64,000 nucleotides of DNA, from NCBI RefSeq assembly GCF_004519545.1, contig NZ_SDKM01000017.1:1-64000 (forward strand), given 5' to 3'. The DNA comes from Nocardioides guangzhouensis (GTDB lineage: Bacteria > Actinomycetota > Actinomycetes > Propionibacteriales > Nocardioidaceae). Positions 21,243 to 29,842 of the stretch are shown here, in pieces. Numbering within the stretch: the stretch's first letter is position 1; the number at the start of each line of letters is the position of its first letter. The translations under genes were made by a program, and so were the position numbers. The notes below the pieces were generated by a model. The model was not told the origin of the DNA. It was given only the letters and a program-made list of their open reading frames with translations, and did no database searches.

Positions 21243-22163
21243 ATGGGGCACGGACACGGGCACGGGCACGCGGCCGGGCGCGCGGCTGACAGGTCCCGCC
21301 TGCGGCTGGTGCTGCTGGTCACCGTCTCGGTCCTCGTCGTCGAGCTGATCGGCGCCTGGGTGGCCGGGTCGCTGGCCCTGCTCGCCGACGCCGGGCACAT
21401 GGCCACCGACGCCGCAGCGGTCGTGCTCGCCCTCGGCGCGTCGTACGTCGCGGGGATGACGCCCGGCCCGCGCTCCACGTTCGGCTACCACCGGGCGGAG
21501 ATCCTGGCCGCGCTCGTCAACGCCCTGGTGCTGCTGGGCGTGTGCGGCTACCTCGCCTTCGCCGGCATAGAGCGGCTGCGCGAGCCGCAGCCGGTCGACG
21601 CGCCGGCGATGATCGGGTTCGCCACCATCGGCCTGCTGGCGAACGCCGTGTCGCTGGCGATCCTGAGCCGCTCCGACACCGACTCGCTCAACCAGCGCGG
21701 CGCCTCGATGGAGGTCTTCGCCGACCTGCTGGGCTCGCTCCTCGCGGTGACCGCCGGCGTCGTCATCTGGCTGACCGGCTTCGACCGCGCCGACCCGATC
21801 GCCTCGCTGGTCATCGCGGTGCTGATCCTCCCGCGCTCGGTGATGCTCGCGAAGGACGCGGTCGTGGTGCTGCTCGAGATCGCGCCGGCCGGCCTCGACC
21901 TCGACGACGTCCGCGCCCACCTGCTCGCGATGCCCGGCGTGGTCGACGTCCACGACCTGCACGCCTGGACGATCACCAGCGGCCTGCCCAGCCTCTCCGC
22001 GCACGTCACGGTGACCGACGAGGCGCTCGAGGCCGACGGCGTCGGCGGGGTCCTCGACCGCCTGGTCGCCTGCACCGCCGAGCACTTCGGCGTGCAGCAC
22101 GCGACGTTCCAGGTCGAGCCCGAGACGCACCGCGAGCACGAGGACCTGGGCGAGACCCACTGA
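21243..22163 (+). CDS. cation diffusion facilitator family metal exporter (CzcD/ZitB-like)
   Basis: A 306-residue membrane protein expected to export Zn2+ (or related ions) by proton antiport. It has a His-rich N-terminus (alternating G-H), six membrane helices, the helix-2 metal site H-M-A-T-D (H..D) and the helix-5 E-V-F-A-D-L-L-G-S segment, and a C-terminal cytoplasmic dimerisation domain with V-V-D-V-H-D-L-H-A-W-T. Length is typical. No metal-sensing regulator lies next to it. Confidence 0.9.
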   Translation: MGHGHGHGHAAGRAADRSRLRLVLLVTVSVLVVELIGAWVAGSLALLADAGHMATDAAAVVLALGASYVAGMTPGPRSTFGYHRAEILAALVNALVLLGVCGYLAFAGIERLREPQPVDAPAMIGFATIGLLANAVSLAILSRSDTDSLNQRGASMEVFADLLGSLLAVTAGVVIWLTGFDRADPIASLVIAVLILPRSVMLAKDAVVVLLEIAPAGLDLDDVRAHLLAMPGVVDVHDLHAWTITSGLPSLSAHVTVTDEALEADGVGGVLDRLVACTAEHFGVQHATFQVEPETHREHEDLGETH

Positions 22164-22203
22164 CCACCACGTACGACGTCCGGGCGCGCGAACCCGGGGC
22201 GGC

Positions 22204-22872
22204 TCAGTCCCGGTCGCGGCCCAGCCCGGCCTCGCGGGCCGTGATGATCGCCTCGGCCCGGCCGGCCGCGTGCAGCTTGGTGTAGATCGAGGAGACGATG
22301 TTGCGCACGGTCTTGTTGGACACGTAGATCTCCCGGGCGATCTCGTCGTTGGACCGGCCGCCCGCGAGCAGGTCGAGCACCGAGCGTTCGCGGTCGGTCA
22401 GCTCGGGGAACGGCTGCTCGGCCGGGGCCGGCCCGCCGCCGGAGAGGTACGTCGCGACCCGGCCCGCGAGGGAGGCTCCGAACACCATGCCGCCGTCCGC
22501 GGCGGCCTCGATGGCGCGCAGCACCTCGGCAGCACCGGAGCCCTTGAGCAGGTAGCCCGAGGCGCCGGCCCGGATCGCGCTCATCACGGTCTCGTCGTCC
22601 TCGTTCATGGTCAGCATCACCACCCGGACGCCGTCGTGGGCGCGGGTGATGAAGCGGGTCGCCTCGATGCCGTCGAGGTGTGGCATCTGGATGTCCATCA
22701 CCACCACGTCGGGCGTCGTCTCGCCGACCACGTGCACGGCGTCGCGGCCGTCCTCCGCGGTGCCGACCACCTCGACCCCGTCGAGCGCGGACAGCAGTGC
22801 GACCAGGCCGTCCCGGACGATCTGGTGGTCGTCGGCCACCACCACCCGCACGGTCTCGCGGACGTCGGTCAT
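22204..22872 (-). CDS. NarL/LuxR-family response regulator
   Basis: A 222-residue response regulator with a receiver domain (A-D-D-H at 12-15; phospho-acceptor in V-V-V-M-D-I-Q-M-P near Asp60; K-G-S) and a C-terminal LuxR-type HTH (about 155-215, L-T-D-R-E-R-S-V-L-D-L-L-A-G-G-x-S-N-D-E-I-A). The start overlaps the stop of the sensor kinase gene by 4 nt. Targets unknown. Confidence 0.9.
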   Translation of the reverse strand: MTDVRETVRVVVADDHQIVRDGLVALLSALDGVEVVGTAEDGRDAVHVVGETTPDVVVMDIQMPHLDGIEATRFITRAHDGVRVVMLTMNEDDETVMSAIRAGASGYLLKGSGAAEVLRAIEAAADGGMVFGASLAGRVATYLSGGGPAPAEQPFPELTDRERSVLDLLAGGRSNDEIAREIYVSNKTVRNIVSSIYTKLHAAGRAEAIITAREAGLGRDRD

Positions 22873-24938
22873 GTGCTTCTCCCCATCGGTAGCCAGGCCC
22901 GGACGACGGTGCCGCCGCCCTCGGGACAGGTGATCTTGGTGCGGCCGCCCAGCTCGGAGGCCCGCTCGCGCAGCGACACCAGGCCGACCCCCGCCTGGAC
23001 GTCCTCGGCGATGCCGACGCCGTCGTCGGCGACCTCGACCACGAGCCGGGAGTCGCGGACCTCGAGGCGTACGGCGCACGTGGTGGCGTGGGCGTGGCGG
23101 ACCACGTTGGTGACCGCCTCCCCGGCGATGCGGTACGCCGCGACCTCGACCGCGGCGGGCAGCGGACCGAGGTCCCCGGCCGCGACCAGGACCCGGAGCC
23201 CGTCGGTCGACACCGCCTCGGCCTGCTGCTCCAGCGCGCCGACCAGGCCCCGGTCGTCCAGCGCCGGCGGCCGCAGGTCGTGGACCAGCCGGCGCACGTC
23301 GGCGACGACGTCCTGGACGTGGTCGCTGGTCGCCTCGATGTGGGCGACCGCGGCGTCGGGGTCGCGGTCGACCAGCAGCCGCGCCGACTCCAGCCGGAAC
23401 ACCACGCCGGACAGGGCCGGGCCGAGGCCGTCGTGCAGGTCGCGGCGGATCCGGCGGCGCTCCTCCTCGCGGGCCACGACCAGGCGCTCGCGGGAGTCTT
23501 GCAGCTCGTCGGCCAGCCGGCTGGTGCGGGCCGCGGTGGCGGCCTGCCGCACCAGGTCGCCGAGCAGCTGCTCGTCCCGGCGGGACAGGCGGCTGCGCAG
23601 TCCACGGGCCGGGAGCACCAGCCGCCCAACCTCGGCGTCGCGGTAGGTGATCGGCAGGGTCCGGGTCTCCGCCGGCCGCACGCCGTGGGTCGCGATCAGG
23701 CGCTCGCCGCCGCTGCGGTCCACCTCGACCCGGACGTAGGAGACGCCGAACGCGGTCGCCACCGCCCGGGCGACGGCGGCCAGCTGTCCCGGCCCCTCGT
23801 CGGTGGTCTCGAGCGTGGACGCCAGGCCGGCCACCGCGTCGTACGGGTTGTCGCGGTCGCCGAGGACCAGCCGCCGCACCCCGCGCCACAGCCGGTGCCT
23901 CAGCGGCGCGTAGAGCACCGCGGACAGCAGCAGCACCAGCAGCACCACCTGCCGCTGGTCCAGGGAGTCGCCGAGCAGCGTGGTCAGCCCCGCCAGGAAC
24001 GCGAGGTCGACGGCGACGATCACGACCGACAGCGCGCCGTACACGAGGGTGCGGCCGAACAGCTCCTCGATCGGGACGATGTGGGGCGCCACGATCGCGA
24101 CGGTCATGGCGCCGGCCGGCATCACCATGATCAGGAACGTCATCGCGATCTCGAGCGAGGCGACGTCGAAGAACGTCGACGCGGCGATCACCAGTGCCAT
24201 CACGATGACCGCCCAGAGCAGCCAGCGCATCCGGTCCCGCTCGATGCCCCGGGCCTGCCGGTAGCGCACCACGACGGTGGCCATCGGGACCGAGAACGCC
24301 GCCACCGCGAGCGCCCGGAGCACGGACCCGATGGACTCGGCGAGGTCGCTGGGCACCGGGATCGTGGTCGGTTCGAGGTCGACCCCGGCCGGCACGGGTA
24401 CGTCGGGGAAGCCCCAGGACGGGGCGACGATCAGCAGCAGGCACATCGCGGTCATCAGGCCCAGGCTCAGCGTGCCGGCCAGTCCCCAGCGGCCGGGCAG
24501 GAAGCGGCCGGTCGGGAAGATCAGCAGCAGCACGGCGATCGTGACCGGCAGGAACGACGTGAACCGCAGCAGGAACCACAGCGCGAGGGTCATGCCCGGC
24601 CAGGCCTCGTCCGACGACAGGCCGGCACGGACGTAGGACTGCGCCAGTCCGTCCAGCGCCCAGAACAGCCCCAACCAGGCCAGTGCCCAGCCGAACCCGT
24701 GGTGGACGTCGCGGAACAGGATGACCACGGCGAGCCCGGCCAGCACCACCCCGTTGAGCGCGTAGATCCAGCCCGGCTCCTCCGCGAACGGCAGCGGGCC
24801 CCCGGGCAGCGGGCCGCGCAGGTCGAGCAGGATCGCCAGCACGAAGCAGGCCAGCGAGAGCAGCGGCAGCGCCAGCAGCGCCCAACGCGGGCGGGGTGTC
24901 CCGGCGGTGCGCGGGGGGCTGCTGGCCGTCGAGGTCAC
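22869..24938 (-). CDS. NarL-type sensor histidine kinase with multi-helix membrane sensor
   Basis: A 689-residue kinase. The N-terminal half (about 20-340) holds about nine membrane helices, suggesting sensing within the membrane. A GAF-like region follows (about 370-470), then a HisKA_3 dimerisation domain with R-R-I-R-R-D-L-H-D-G-L-G-P (phospho-His) and an HATPase with E-A-V-T-N-V-V-R-H-A and D-D-G-V-G-I. GTG 24938 is preferred because CACAAT sits 6 nt upstream, matching the leaderless pattern seen elsewhere in the window; ATG 25007 would add 23 residues. Coupled to the response regulator. Confidence 0.87.
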   Translation of the reverse strand: MTSTASSPPRTAGTPRPRWALLALPLLSLACFVLAILLDLRGPLPGGPLPFAEEPGWIYALNGVVLAGLAVVILFRDVHHGFGWALAWLGLFWALDGLAQSYVRAGLSSDEAWPGMTLALWFLLRFTSFLPVTIAVLLLIFPTGRFLPGRWGLAGTLSLGLMTAMCLLLIVAPSWGFPDVPVPAGVDLEPTTIPVPSDLAESIGSVLRALAVAAFSVPMATVVVRYRQARGIERDRMRWLLWAVIVMALVIAASTFFDVASLEIAMTFLIMVMPAGAMTVAIVAPHIVPIEELFGRTLVYGALSVVIVAVDLAFLAGLTTLLGDSLDQRQVVLLVLLLSAVLYAPLRHRLWRGVRRLVLGDRDNPYDAVAGLASTLETTDEGPGQLAAVARAVATAFGVSYVRVEVDRSGGERLIATHGVRPAETRTLPITYRDAEVGRLVLPARGLRSRLSRRDEQLLGDLVRQAATAARTSRLADELQDSRERLVVAREEERRRIRRDLHDGLGPALSGVVFRLESARLLVDRDPDAAVAHIEATSDHVQDVVADVRRLVHDLRPPALDDRGLVGALEQQAEAVSTDGLRVLVAAGDLGPLPAAVEVAAYRIAGEAVTNVVRHAHATTCAVRLEVRDSRLVVEVADDGVGIAEDVQAGVGLVSLRERASELGGRTKITCPEGGGTVVRAWLPMGRST

Positions 24939-25027
24939 GGACGCATTGTGACGCCGGCCCGGCCCGCGCGGGGCCGGACCGGCGTACTCACTGGGGGGCG
25001 CGGTCATGCGTGGGCTCGGCCGGGCCG

Positions 25028-25750
25028 TCAGGCCGCCCGGTGCGCCCGGTCGCCGACGGTGAAGCCGATCGCGGTGACCAGCACCAGCAGCGGACCGGTC
25101 ATGCCGGCCATGTACTGCACCGGGGAGACGCCGAGCAGCACGGTCAGCCCGCCCAGCACCACGCCGGTGAGGCCGATCCAGCGGGGCATTCCGCCGCGGC
25201 GGTACGCCGAGAACAGGGCCAGGCCGGCCAGGCCCGCGAGCGTCCACAGCCACGGGATGGTGCCGATCCAGTGGTTGTACATCGCGGCGTTCGCCGGCTG
25301 GATCACGTCGTCCTGGGTCAGCCCCATCATGAACTCGGTGTCCAGGCCGGACCCCAGGATCGAGACCACGGCGGTGCCCGCGAGGCCGGCCAGCGCCAGC
25401 GTCGGCGCGATCGACTCCGGGAGCACGGCACGCAGCCGGCGGTGGAGGCCCGCGGCGAACACGAGCAGCAGGACCGCGCCGACCGCGGTGAACGTGTGGA
25501 AGGCGTACATCGCGCCGGTCTGGTCGGCGAGCCGGGCCTGGATGCCGGCCGGGTCGCCGGCGAGGTCCGGGTCGTAGACCGCGTTGACCATGCCGGAGGC
25601 GACGATGGTGCCGACCCCGGCCAGGCCGGCGCCGATGCCGGCGACCGCCCAGGATCGGGAGGTACGCCGCGGGGTCGCCGGCGACACGTCGGGAGAGCCG
25701 GCCGGGACGTCGGCGCGGACCAGGTTCTGGGTGGTGACGTGGGTGCTCAC
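25028..25750 (-). CDS. six-helix membrane protein, unknown function
   Basis: A 240-residue membrane protein with about six hydrophobic segments and a polar N-terminus of about 30 residues. I do not recognise the family with certainty; it resembles actinobacterial DUF-type proteins with a loop of small and aromatic residues. GTG 25750 is preceded by GAGAGGCAGCACC, a plausible ribosome site. It could share a promoter region with the sensor kinase downstream (about 90 nt gap) but is probably separate. Confidence 0.6.
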   Translation of the reverse strand: MSTHVTTQNLVRADVPAGSPDVSPATPRRTSRSWAVAGIGAGLAGVGTIVASGMVNAVYDPDLAGDPAGIQARLADQTGAMYAFHTFTAVGAVLLLVFAAGLHRRLRAVLPESIAPTLALAGLAGTAVVSILGSGLDTEFMMGLTQDDVIQPANAAMYNHWIGTIPWLWTLAGLAGLALFSAYRRGGMPRWIGLTGVVLGGLTVLLGVSPVQYMAGMTGPLLVLVTAIGFTVGDRAHRAA

Positions 25751-25867
25751 GGTGCTGCCTCTCGTTTGACTGTCGTTGTCGTGGCAGGACCGTGCCGGGC
25801 CGGATGTCCCGGGGCACAGGGACAACGGGGCACACCTGTCCGGACAAGCCGGGAGAGGGTCCTCGGA

Positions 25868-25898
25868 TTGGCGGCTGCGCGGGGGCGGACGGTACGTT
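25868..25898 (+). promoter_or_regulatory. candidate promoter of the dehydrogenase operon
   Basis: TTGGCG (25868-25873) and TACGTT (25893-25898) with 19-nt spacing lie in the 300-bp divergent region before E1 alpha. The remaining part of 25751-26054 shows no gene. Weak match. Confidence 0.3.
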
Positions 25899-26054
25899 GG
25901 GACCTCACGGCAGTGTGGCCCGCGTCACGTGGGCGACCGGTCGTGACCCCACCTGCGGCCCGGCCCGGCGTACCACCCCTTCGCCACCTGACCGCGGGCA
26001 GATTCCCACCCGGGCGAGGTGATCCCCCAGGCCCGGCGACGTGAAGGAGTGCAG

Positions 26055-27212
26055 GTGACCCACCAGTCCGAGTTCGGACCGGACCTCGCCGAGGTCTTCG
26101 GTCCCAGCCAGCAGGACGGAGGCCCGGAGCTCGTCCAGCTGCTCACCCCCGAGGGGGAGCGCAGGGAGCACCCGGAGTTCGCGTTCGACCTCGACGACGA
26201 GGCCATCAAGGGCTTCTACCGCGACATGGTCCTGACCCGTCGCATCGACACCGAGGCCACCGCCCTCCAGCGGCACGGTGAGCTCGGCATCTGGGCCCAG
26301 CTGCTCGGCCAGGAGGCCGCGCAGATCGGCGCCGGCCGCGCGCTGCGCCCGCAGGACTACGTCTTCCCGACCTACCGCGAGCACGGCGTCGCCTACTGCC
26401 GCGGCGTCGACCCGCTCAACCTGCTCGGGCTGTTCCGCGGCGTCGACCACGGCGCGTGGAACCCCAACGACAACAACTTCGGCCTCTACACGATCGTCAT
26501 CGGCGCGCAGACCCTGCACGCGACCGGCTACGCCATGGGCATCCAGCGCGACGGCGCGGTCGGCACCGGCGACCCGGACCGCGACGCCGCCGTGATCGCG
26601 CACTTCGGTGACGGCGCCAGCAGCCAGGGCGACGTCAACGAGGCGTTCATCTTCGCCGCGTCCTACAACGCCCCGGTGGTGTTCTTCTGCCAGAACAACC
26701 AGTGGGCGATCTCCGAGCCGATCGAGCGCCAGACCCGGATCCCGCTCTACCAGCGGGCCCTCGGCTTCGGCTTCCCCGGCGTCCGCGTCGACGGCAACGA
26801 CGTGCTCGCGACGTACGCCGTGACCAAGGCCGCGCTCCAGCGCGCCCGGGACGGCCAGGGCCCCACCTTCGTCGAGGCGTACACCTACCGCATGGGGGCG
26901 CACACCACTACCGACGACCCGACCCGCTACCGGCTCTCCGACGACGTCGAGCACTGGAAGCTCAAGGACCCGATCGCCCGCGTGAAGGCCTACCTCACCC
27001 GCAACGGCCTCGCCGACGACGCGTTCTTCGGTGCCGTCGAGGACGAGGCGAACGAGCTCGGCCACCACCTGCGCGAGGGTTGCAAGGCGCTGCCGGACCC
27101 GAAGCCGATGGACATGTTCGCCCACGTCTACGCCGAGGAGCCCGAGGAGCTGCGCATCCAGCGCGAGGGCTTTGCGGCGTACCTCGAGACCTTCGAGGAG
27201 AGCCACGCATGA
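26055..27212 (+). CDS. 2-oxoacid dehydrogenase E1 component, alpha subunit
   Basis: A 385-residue thiamin-diphosphate enzyme subunit that decarboxylates a branched-chain 2-oxo acid or pyruvate. ThDP signature: G-D-G-A-S-S-Q-G-D-V-N-E-A with the distal N-N-Q-W-A-I. G-Q-E-A-A-Q-I-G near the N-terminus and Y-R-M-G-A-H-T-T-T-D-D-P (phosphorylation-loop equivalent) fit the BCKDH/PDH alpha family. GTG 26055 is chosen for the AAGGAG at 26044-26049. Resemblance to mycobacterial BkdA and the whole operon order suggest branched-chain substrates, but pyruvate is possible. Confidence 0.88.
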   Translation: MTHQSEFGPDLAEVFGPSQQDGGPELVQLLTPEGERREHPEFAFDLDDEAIKGFYRDMVLTRRIDTEATALQRHGELGIWAQLLGQEAAQIGAGRALRPQDYVFPTYREHGVAYCRGVDPLNLLGLFRGVDHGAWNPNDNNFGLYTIVIGAQTLHATGYAMGIQRDGAVGTGDPDRDAAVIAHFGDGASSQGDVNEAFIFAASYNAPVVFFCQNNQWAISEPIERQTRIPLYQRALGFGFPGVRVDGNDVLATYAVTKAALQRARDGQGPTFVEAYTYRMGAHTTTDDPTRYRLSDDVEHWKLKDPIARVKAYLTRNGLADDAFFGAVEDEANELGHHLREGCKALPDPKPMDMFAHVYAEEPEELRIQREGFAAYLETFEESHA

Positions 27213-27265
27213 ACACCCCATTCGAATGCTCGCTCCGCTCCGCTTCGAACGGGGGCCCCGCATGA
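27209..27265 (+). CDS. 18-codon bridging ORF between E1 alpha and E1 beta
   Basis: A tiny ORF begins at an ATGA overlapping the E1 alpha stop and ends at a TGA overlapping the E1 beta ATG, so ribosomes could be handed from one gene to the next. Its peptide would be MNTPFECSLRSASNGGPA. The DNA is a 53-bp insertion-like element with an inverted repeat, flanked by GCATGAACACCC and GCATGAGCACCC. It may be selected only as a coupling device and not as a peptide. Confidence 0.35.
   Translation: MNTPFECSLRSASNGGPA
27216..27254. repeat. inverted repeat in the E1 alpha/E1 beta junction
   Basis: CCCC-A-TTCGAA (27216-27226) pairs with TTCGAA-C-GGGG (27244-27254), one mismatch, around a 17-nt TGCTCGCTCCGCTCCGC loop. 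It looks like a small REP-type element placed between two coupled genes and could attenuate or stabilise the mRNA. Confidence 0.6.
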
Positions 27266-28245
27266 GCACCCAGAAGATCACGCTCGCCAAGGGCCTCAAC
27301 ATGGGCCTGCGCAAGGCGATGGAGGACGACCCCAAGGTCCTCGTCATGGGTGAGGACGTCGGCAAGCTCGGCGGCGTCTTCCGGATCACCGACGGCCTGC
27401 AGAAGGACTTCGGCGAGGACCGCGTCATCGACAGCCCGCTGGCCGAGTCCGGCATCGTCGGCACGGCCGTCGGCATGGCGCTGCGCGGCTACCGCCCGGT
27501 GGTCGAGATCCAGTTCGACGGCTTCGTCTACCCGGCCTACGACCAGATCGTCTGCCAGGTCGCGAAGATGCACTACCGGTCCAAGGGCCGCAGCAAGATG
27601 CCGATGGTCATCCGCATCCCGTTCGGCGGCGGCATCGGCGCGGTCGAGCACCACAGCGAGTCCCCGGAGGCGCAGTTCGCGCACACCCCGGGCCTCAAGG
27701 TGGTCGCCTGCTCCAACCCGGTCGACGGCTACTGGATGATCCAGCAGGCGATCGCCTCCGACGACCCGGTGATCTTCCTCGAGCCGAAGCGCCAGTACCA
27801 CGCGGACAAGGCCGAGCTCGACGAGAGCGCCACGCCCGAGCCGCTGTTCCGCTCCCGGACCGTCCGCCAGGGCACCGACGTGACCGTACTGGCCTACGGC
27901 CCGACCGTGAAGACCGCGCTGCAGGCCGCCGAGGCCGCGTCCGGCGAGGGCAAGTCGCTCGAGGTCATCGACCTGCGCACCCTGTCCCCGCTCGACATGG
28001 GCCCGGTCCTCGACTCGGTGCGGCGCACCGGCCGCGTCGTGGTCACCCACGAGGCGCACGTCAACCTCGGCATGGGATCCGAGCTCGCCTCGCGCATCCA
28101 GGAGGAGTGCTTCTACTCCCTCGAGGCCCCGGTGCTCCGCGTCGGCGGCTTCGACACGCCCTACCCCGCGTCGCGCATCGAGGAGGACTTCCTCCCCGAC
28201 CTCGACCGGGTGCTCGACGCCGTCGACCGCACGCTCGCCTACTGA
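27262..28245 (+). CDS. 2-oxoacid dehydrogenase E1 component, beta subunit
   Basis: A 327-residue transketolase-like subunit that completes the E1 active site with the alpha subunit. Typical stretches: V-M-G-E-D-V-G-K-L-G-G-V-F, D-S-P-L-A-E-S-G-I-V-G, E-I-Q-F-D-G-F-V-Y-P-A, and H-H-S-E-S-P-E-A-Q-F-A-H. Its ATG overlaps the stop of the 18-codon bridging ORF. Second catalytic gene of the operon, ending 22 nt before E2. Confidence 0.9.
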   Translation: MSTQKITLAKGLNMGLRKAMEDDPKVLVMGEDVGKLGGVFRITDGLQKDFGEDRVIDSPLAESGIVGTAVGMALRGYRPVVEIQFDGFVYPAYDQIVCQVAKMHYRSKGRSKMPMVIRIPFGGGIGAVEHHSESPEAQFAHTPGLKVVACSNPVDGYWMIQQAIASDDPVIFLEPKRQYHADKAELDESATPEPLFRSRTVRQGTDVTVLAYGPTVKTALQAAEAASGEGKSLEVIDLRTLSPLDMGPVLDSVRRTGRVVVTHEAHVNLGMGSELASRIQEECFYSLEAPVLRVGGFDTPYPASRIEEDFLPDLDRVLDAVDRTLAY

Positions 28246-28267
28246 CCCGAGGGAGGAACCCGAACAC

Positions 28268-29767
28268 ATGGCCGAGTTCAAGCTGCCCGACGTCGGCGAG
28301 GGCCTGACCGAGGCGGAGATCGTCGCCTGGAAGGTCAAGCAGGGCGACACCGTCCAGATCAACGAGATCCTGGTCGAGATCGAGACCGCGAAGTCCCTGG
28401 TCGAGCTGCCGTCGCCGTTCGCCGGCACCGTGCTGGCGCTGCTGGTGCCCGAGGGCGAGACCGTCCCCGTCGGCACCCCGATCATCAGCATCGGCGACCC
28501 GTCCGAGACCGCCCCGCCCGTGCCCGCCGCTCCGGCGGCCGCACCGCAGCCGGACCTGGAGATCGACCTGTCCAACCCGGCCGCCAGCGGCGGCGGGGAG
28601 GGCGAGTCGCTGGTCGGCCGCAACAAGGCCGACCGCGGTCCGCTGCGCCGTCCGCGGCGGGGCCACGCGTCCCCGGCCACCGAGGCCGGCGCCGCCACCC
28701 AGATGCAGGTCCAGGGCTCCTTCGCCCAGGGCGGCGCGCAGACCGCCGACGTGATGGAGGCCGACGAGACCCCGGTCCCGGCCACCTCCGCGCGGCCCGA
28801 GGCCCCGGCCTCGCGCGCCGAGGCGCTGGTGCCCGCGCGGGCCACCGACCCGGGCGCCGTACGCGCGCTGGCGAAGCCGCCGGTCCGCAAGCTGGCCAAG
28901 GACCTCGGTGTCGACCTCGCCACGGTGCCGGCGACCGGCCCGAACGGCACGGTCAGCCGTGAGGACGTCCAGCGGTACGCCGAGGGGTCCGGCGGGGCAC
29001 GCCCGATGGAGGCCGTCGGCACTTCCACCGCCGGCTTCGCCGGGGTGGCTCCCGGCGAGGAGCGGCGCGAGCCGATCAAGGGCGTCCGCAAGATGATGGC
29101 GCAGGCGATGGTGGGCTCCGCGTTCACCGCCCCGCACGTCACCGAGTGGATCACCGTCGACGTGACGCGCACGATGGAGTTCGTCGACCGGCTCAAGAAG
29201 CGGCGCGAGTTCAAGGACGTCAAGGTGTCTCCGCTGCTCGTGCTCTCGCGTGCGGTGATGCTGGCCATGAAGCGGACCCCCGAGATCAACTCGTTCTGGG
29301 ACGAGGCGGCCCAGGAGGTCGTCTACAAGGGCTACGTCAACCTCGGCATCGCCGCGGCCACCCCGCGCGGGCTGGTCGTGCCGAACGTCAAGGGCGCCCA
29401 GGACCTGTCGCTGCTCGAGCTCGCGGGCGCGCTCAACGAGCTGACCGCGACCGCGCGCGACGGCCGGACCCAGCCGGCGGAGATGAGCGGCGGCACGTTC
29501 ACGATCACCAACGTGGGCGTGTTCGGTGTCGACGCCGGCACCCCGATCATCAACCCGGGTGAGTCCGCGATCCTGTGCTTCGGCGCGGTCCGGAAGCAGC
29601 CGTGGGTGCTCACCGGGGCCGACGGCGAGGATGAGCTGGCGATCCGCCAGATCACCACGCTGGCGCTGTCGTTCGACCACCGCCACATCGACGGGGAGAA
29701 GGGCTCCCGCTTCCTCGCCGACGTGGCGGGGATCCTCGAGGACCCGGCGTCTGCCCTGCTGTTCTGA
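28268..29767 (+). CDS. dihydrolipoamide acyltransferase (E2) of the 2-oxoacid dehydrogenase complex
   Basis: A 499-residue E2. One lipoyl domain (1-78; lipoylation site E-T-A-K-S with Lys44), a linker with an Arg-rich patch (R-N-K-A-D-R-G-P-L-R-R-P-R-R), a peripheral-subunit-binding domain (about 200-236; P-P-V-R-K-L-A-K-D-L-G-V-D-L) and the catalytic acyltransferase domain (about 270-499) with H-R-H-I-D-G near the C-terminus. It transfers the acyl group to CoA. E3 is not in the window and must be supplied elsewhere. A GAGGGAGG ribosome site lies upstream. Confidence 0.92.
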   Translation: MAEFKLPDVGEGLTEAEIVAWKVKQGDTVQINEILVEIETAKSLVELPSPFAGTVLALLVPEGETVPVGTPIISIGDPSETAPPVPAAPAAAPQPDLEIDLSNPAASGGGEGESLVGRNKADRGPLRRPRRGHASPATEAGAATQMQVQGSFAQGGAQTADVMEADETPVPATSARPEAPASRAEALVPARATDPGAVRALAKPPVRKLAKDLGVDLATVPATGPNGTVSREDVQRYAEGSGGARPMEAVGTSTAGFAGVAPGEERREPIKGVRKMMAQAMVGSAFTAPHVTEWITVDVTRTMEFVDRLKKRREFKDVKVSPLLVLSRAVMLAMKRTPEINSFWDEAAQEVVYKGYVNLGIAAATPRGLVVPNVKGAQDLSLLELAGALNELTATARDGRTQPAEMSGGTFTITNVGVFGVDAGTPIINPGESAILCFGAVRKQPWVLTGADGEDELAIRQITTLALSFDHRHIDGEKGSRFLADVAGILEDPASALLF

Positions 29768-29771
29768 TCCG

Positions 29772-29793
29772 CTCGTTCCCGGTTCGGGACGAG
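29772..29793. terminator. hairpin after E2 gene
   Basis: CTCGTTCCCG and CGGGACGAG form a stem with one bulge and a 3-nt loop, 5 nt after the E2 stop and before the leaderless-type start at 29843. No T-run. Possible intrinsic terminator. Confidence 0.4.
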
Positions 29794-29842
29794 TTCGGCC
29801 CTGGCCGTGCCAACTCGGCCCCGTCCTGCGAGAATCGAGCCC

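Noticed and set aside
24939..25007. ATG 25007 as start of the NarL-type sensor kinase
   Set aside because: No ribosome site is visible, whereas GTG 24938 has a CACAAT box at the spacing used by other genes; kept only as an alternative.
29807..29842. Earlier in-frame start for the coiled-coil gene
   Set aside because: The ATG at 29843 has a well-placed -10 box and the upstream codons overlap the promoter region.
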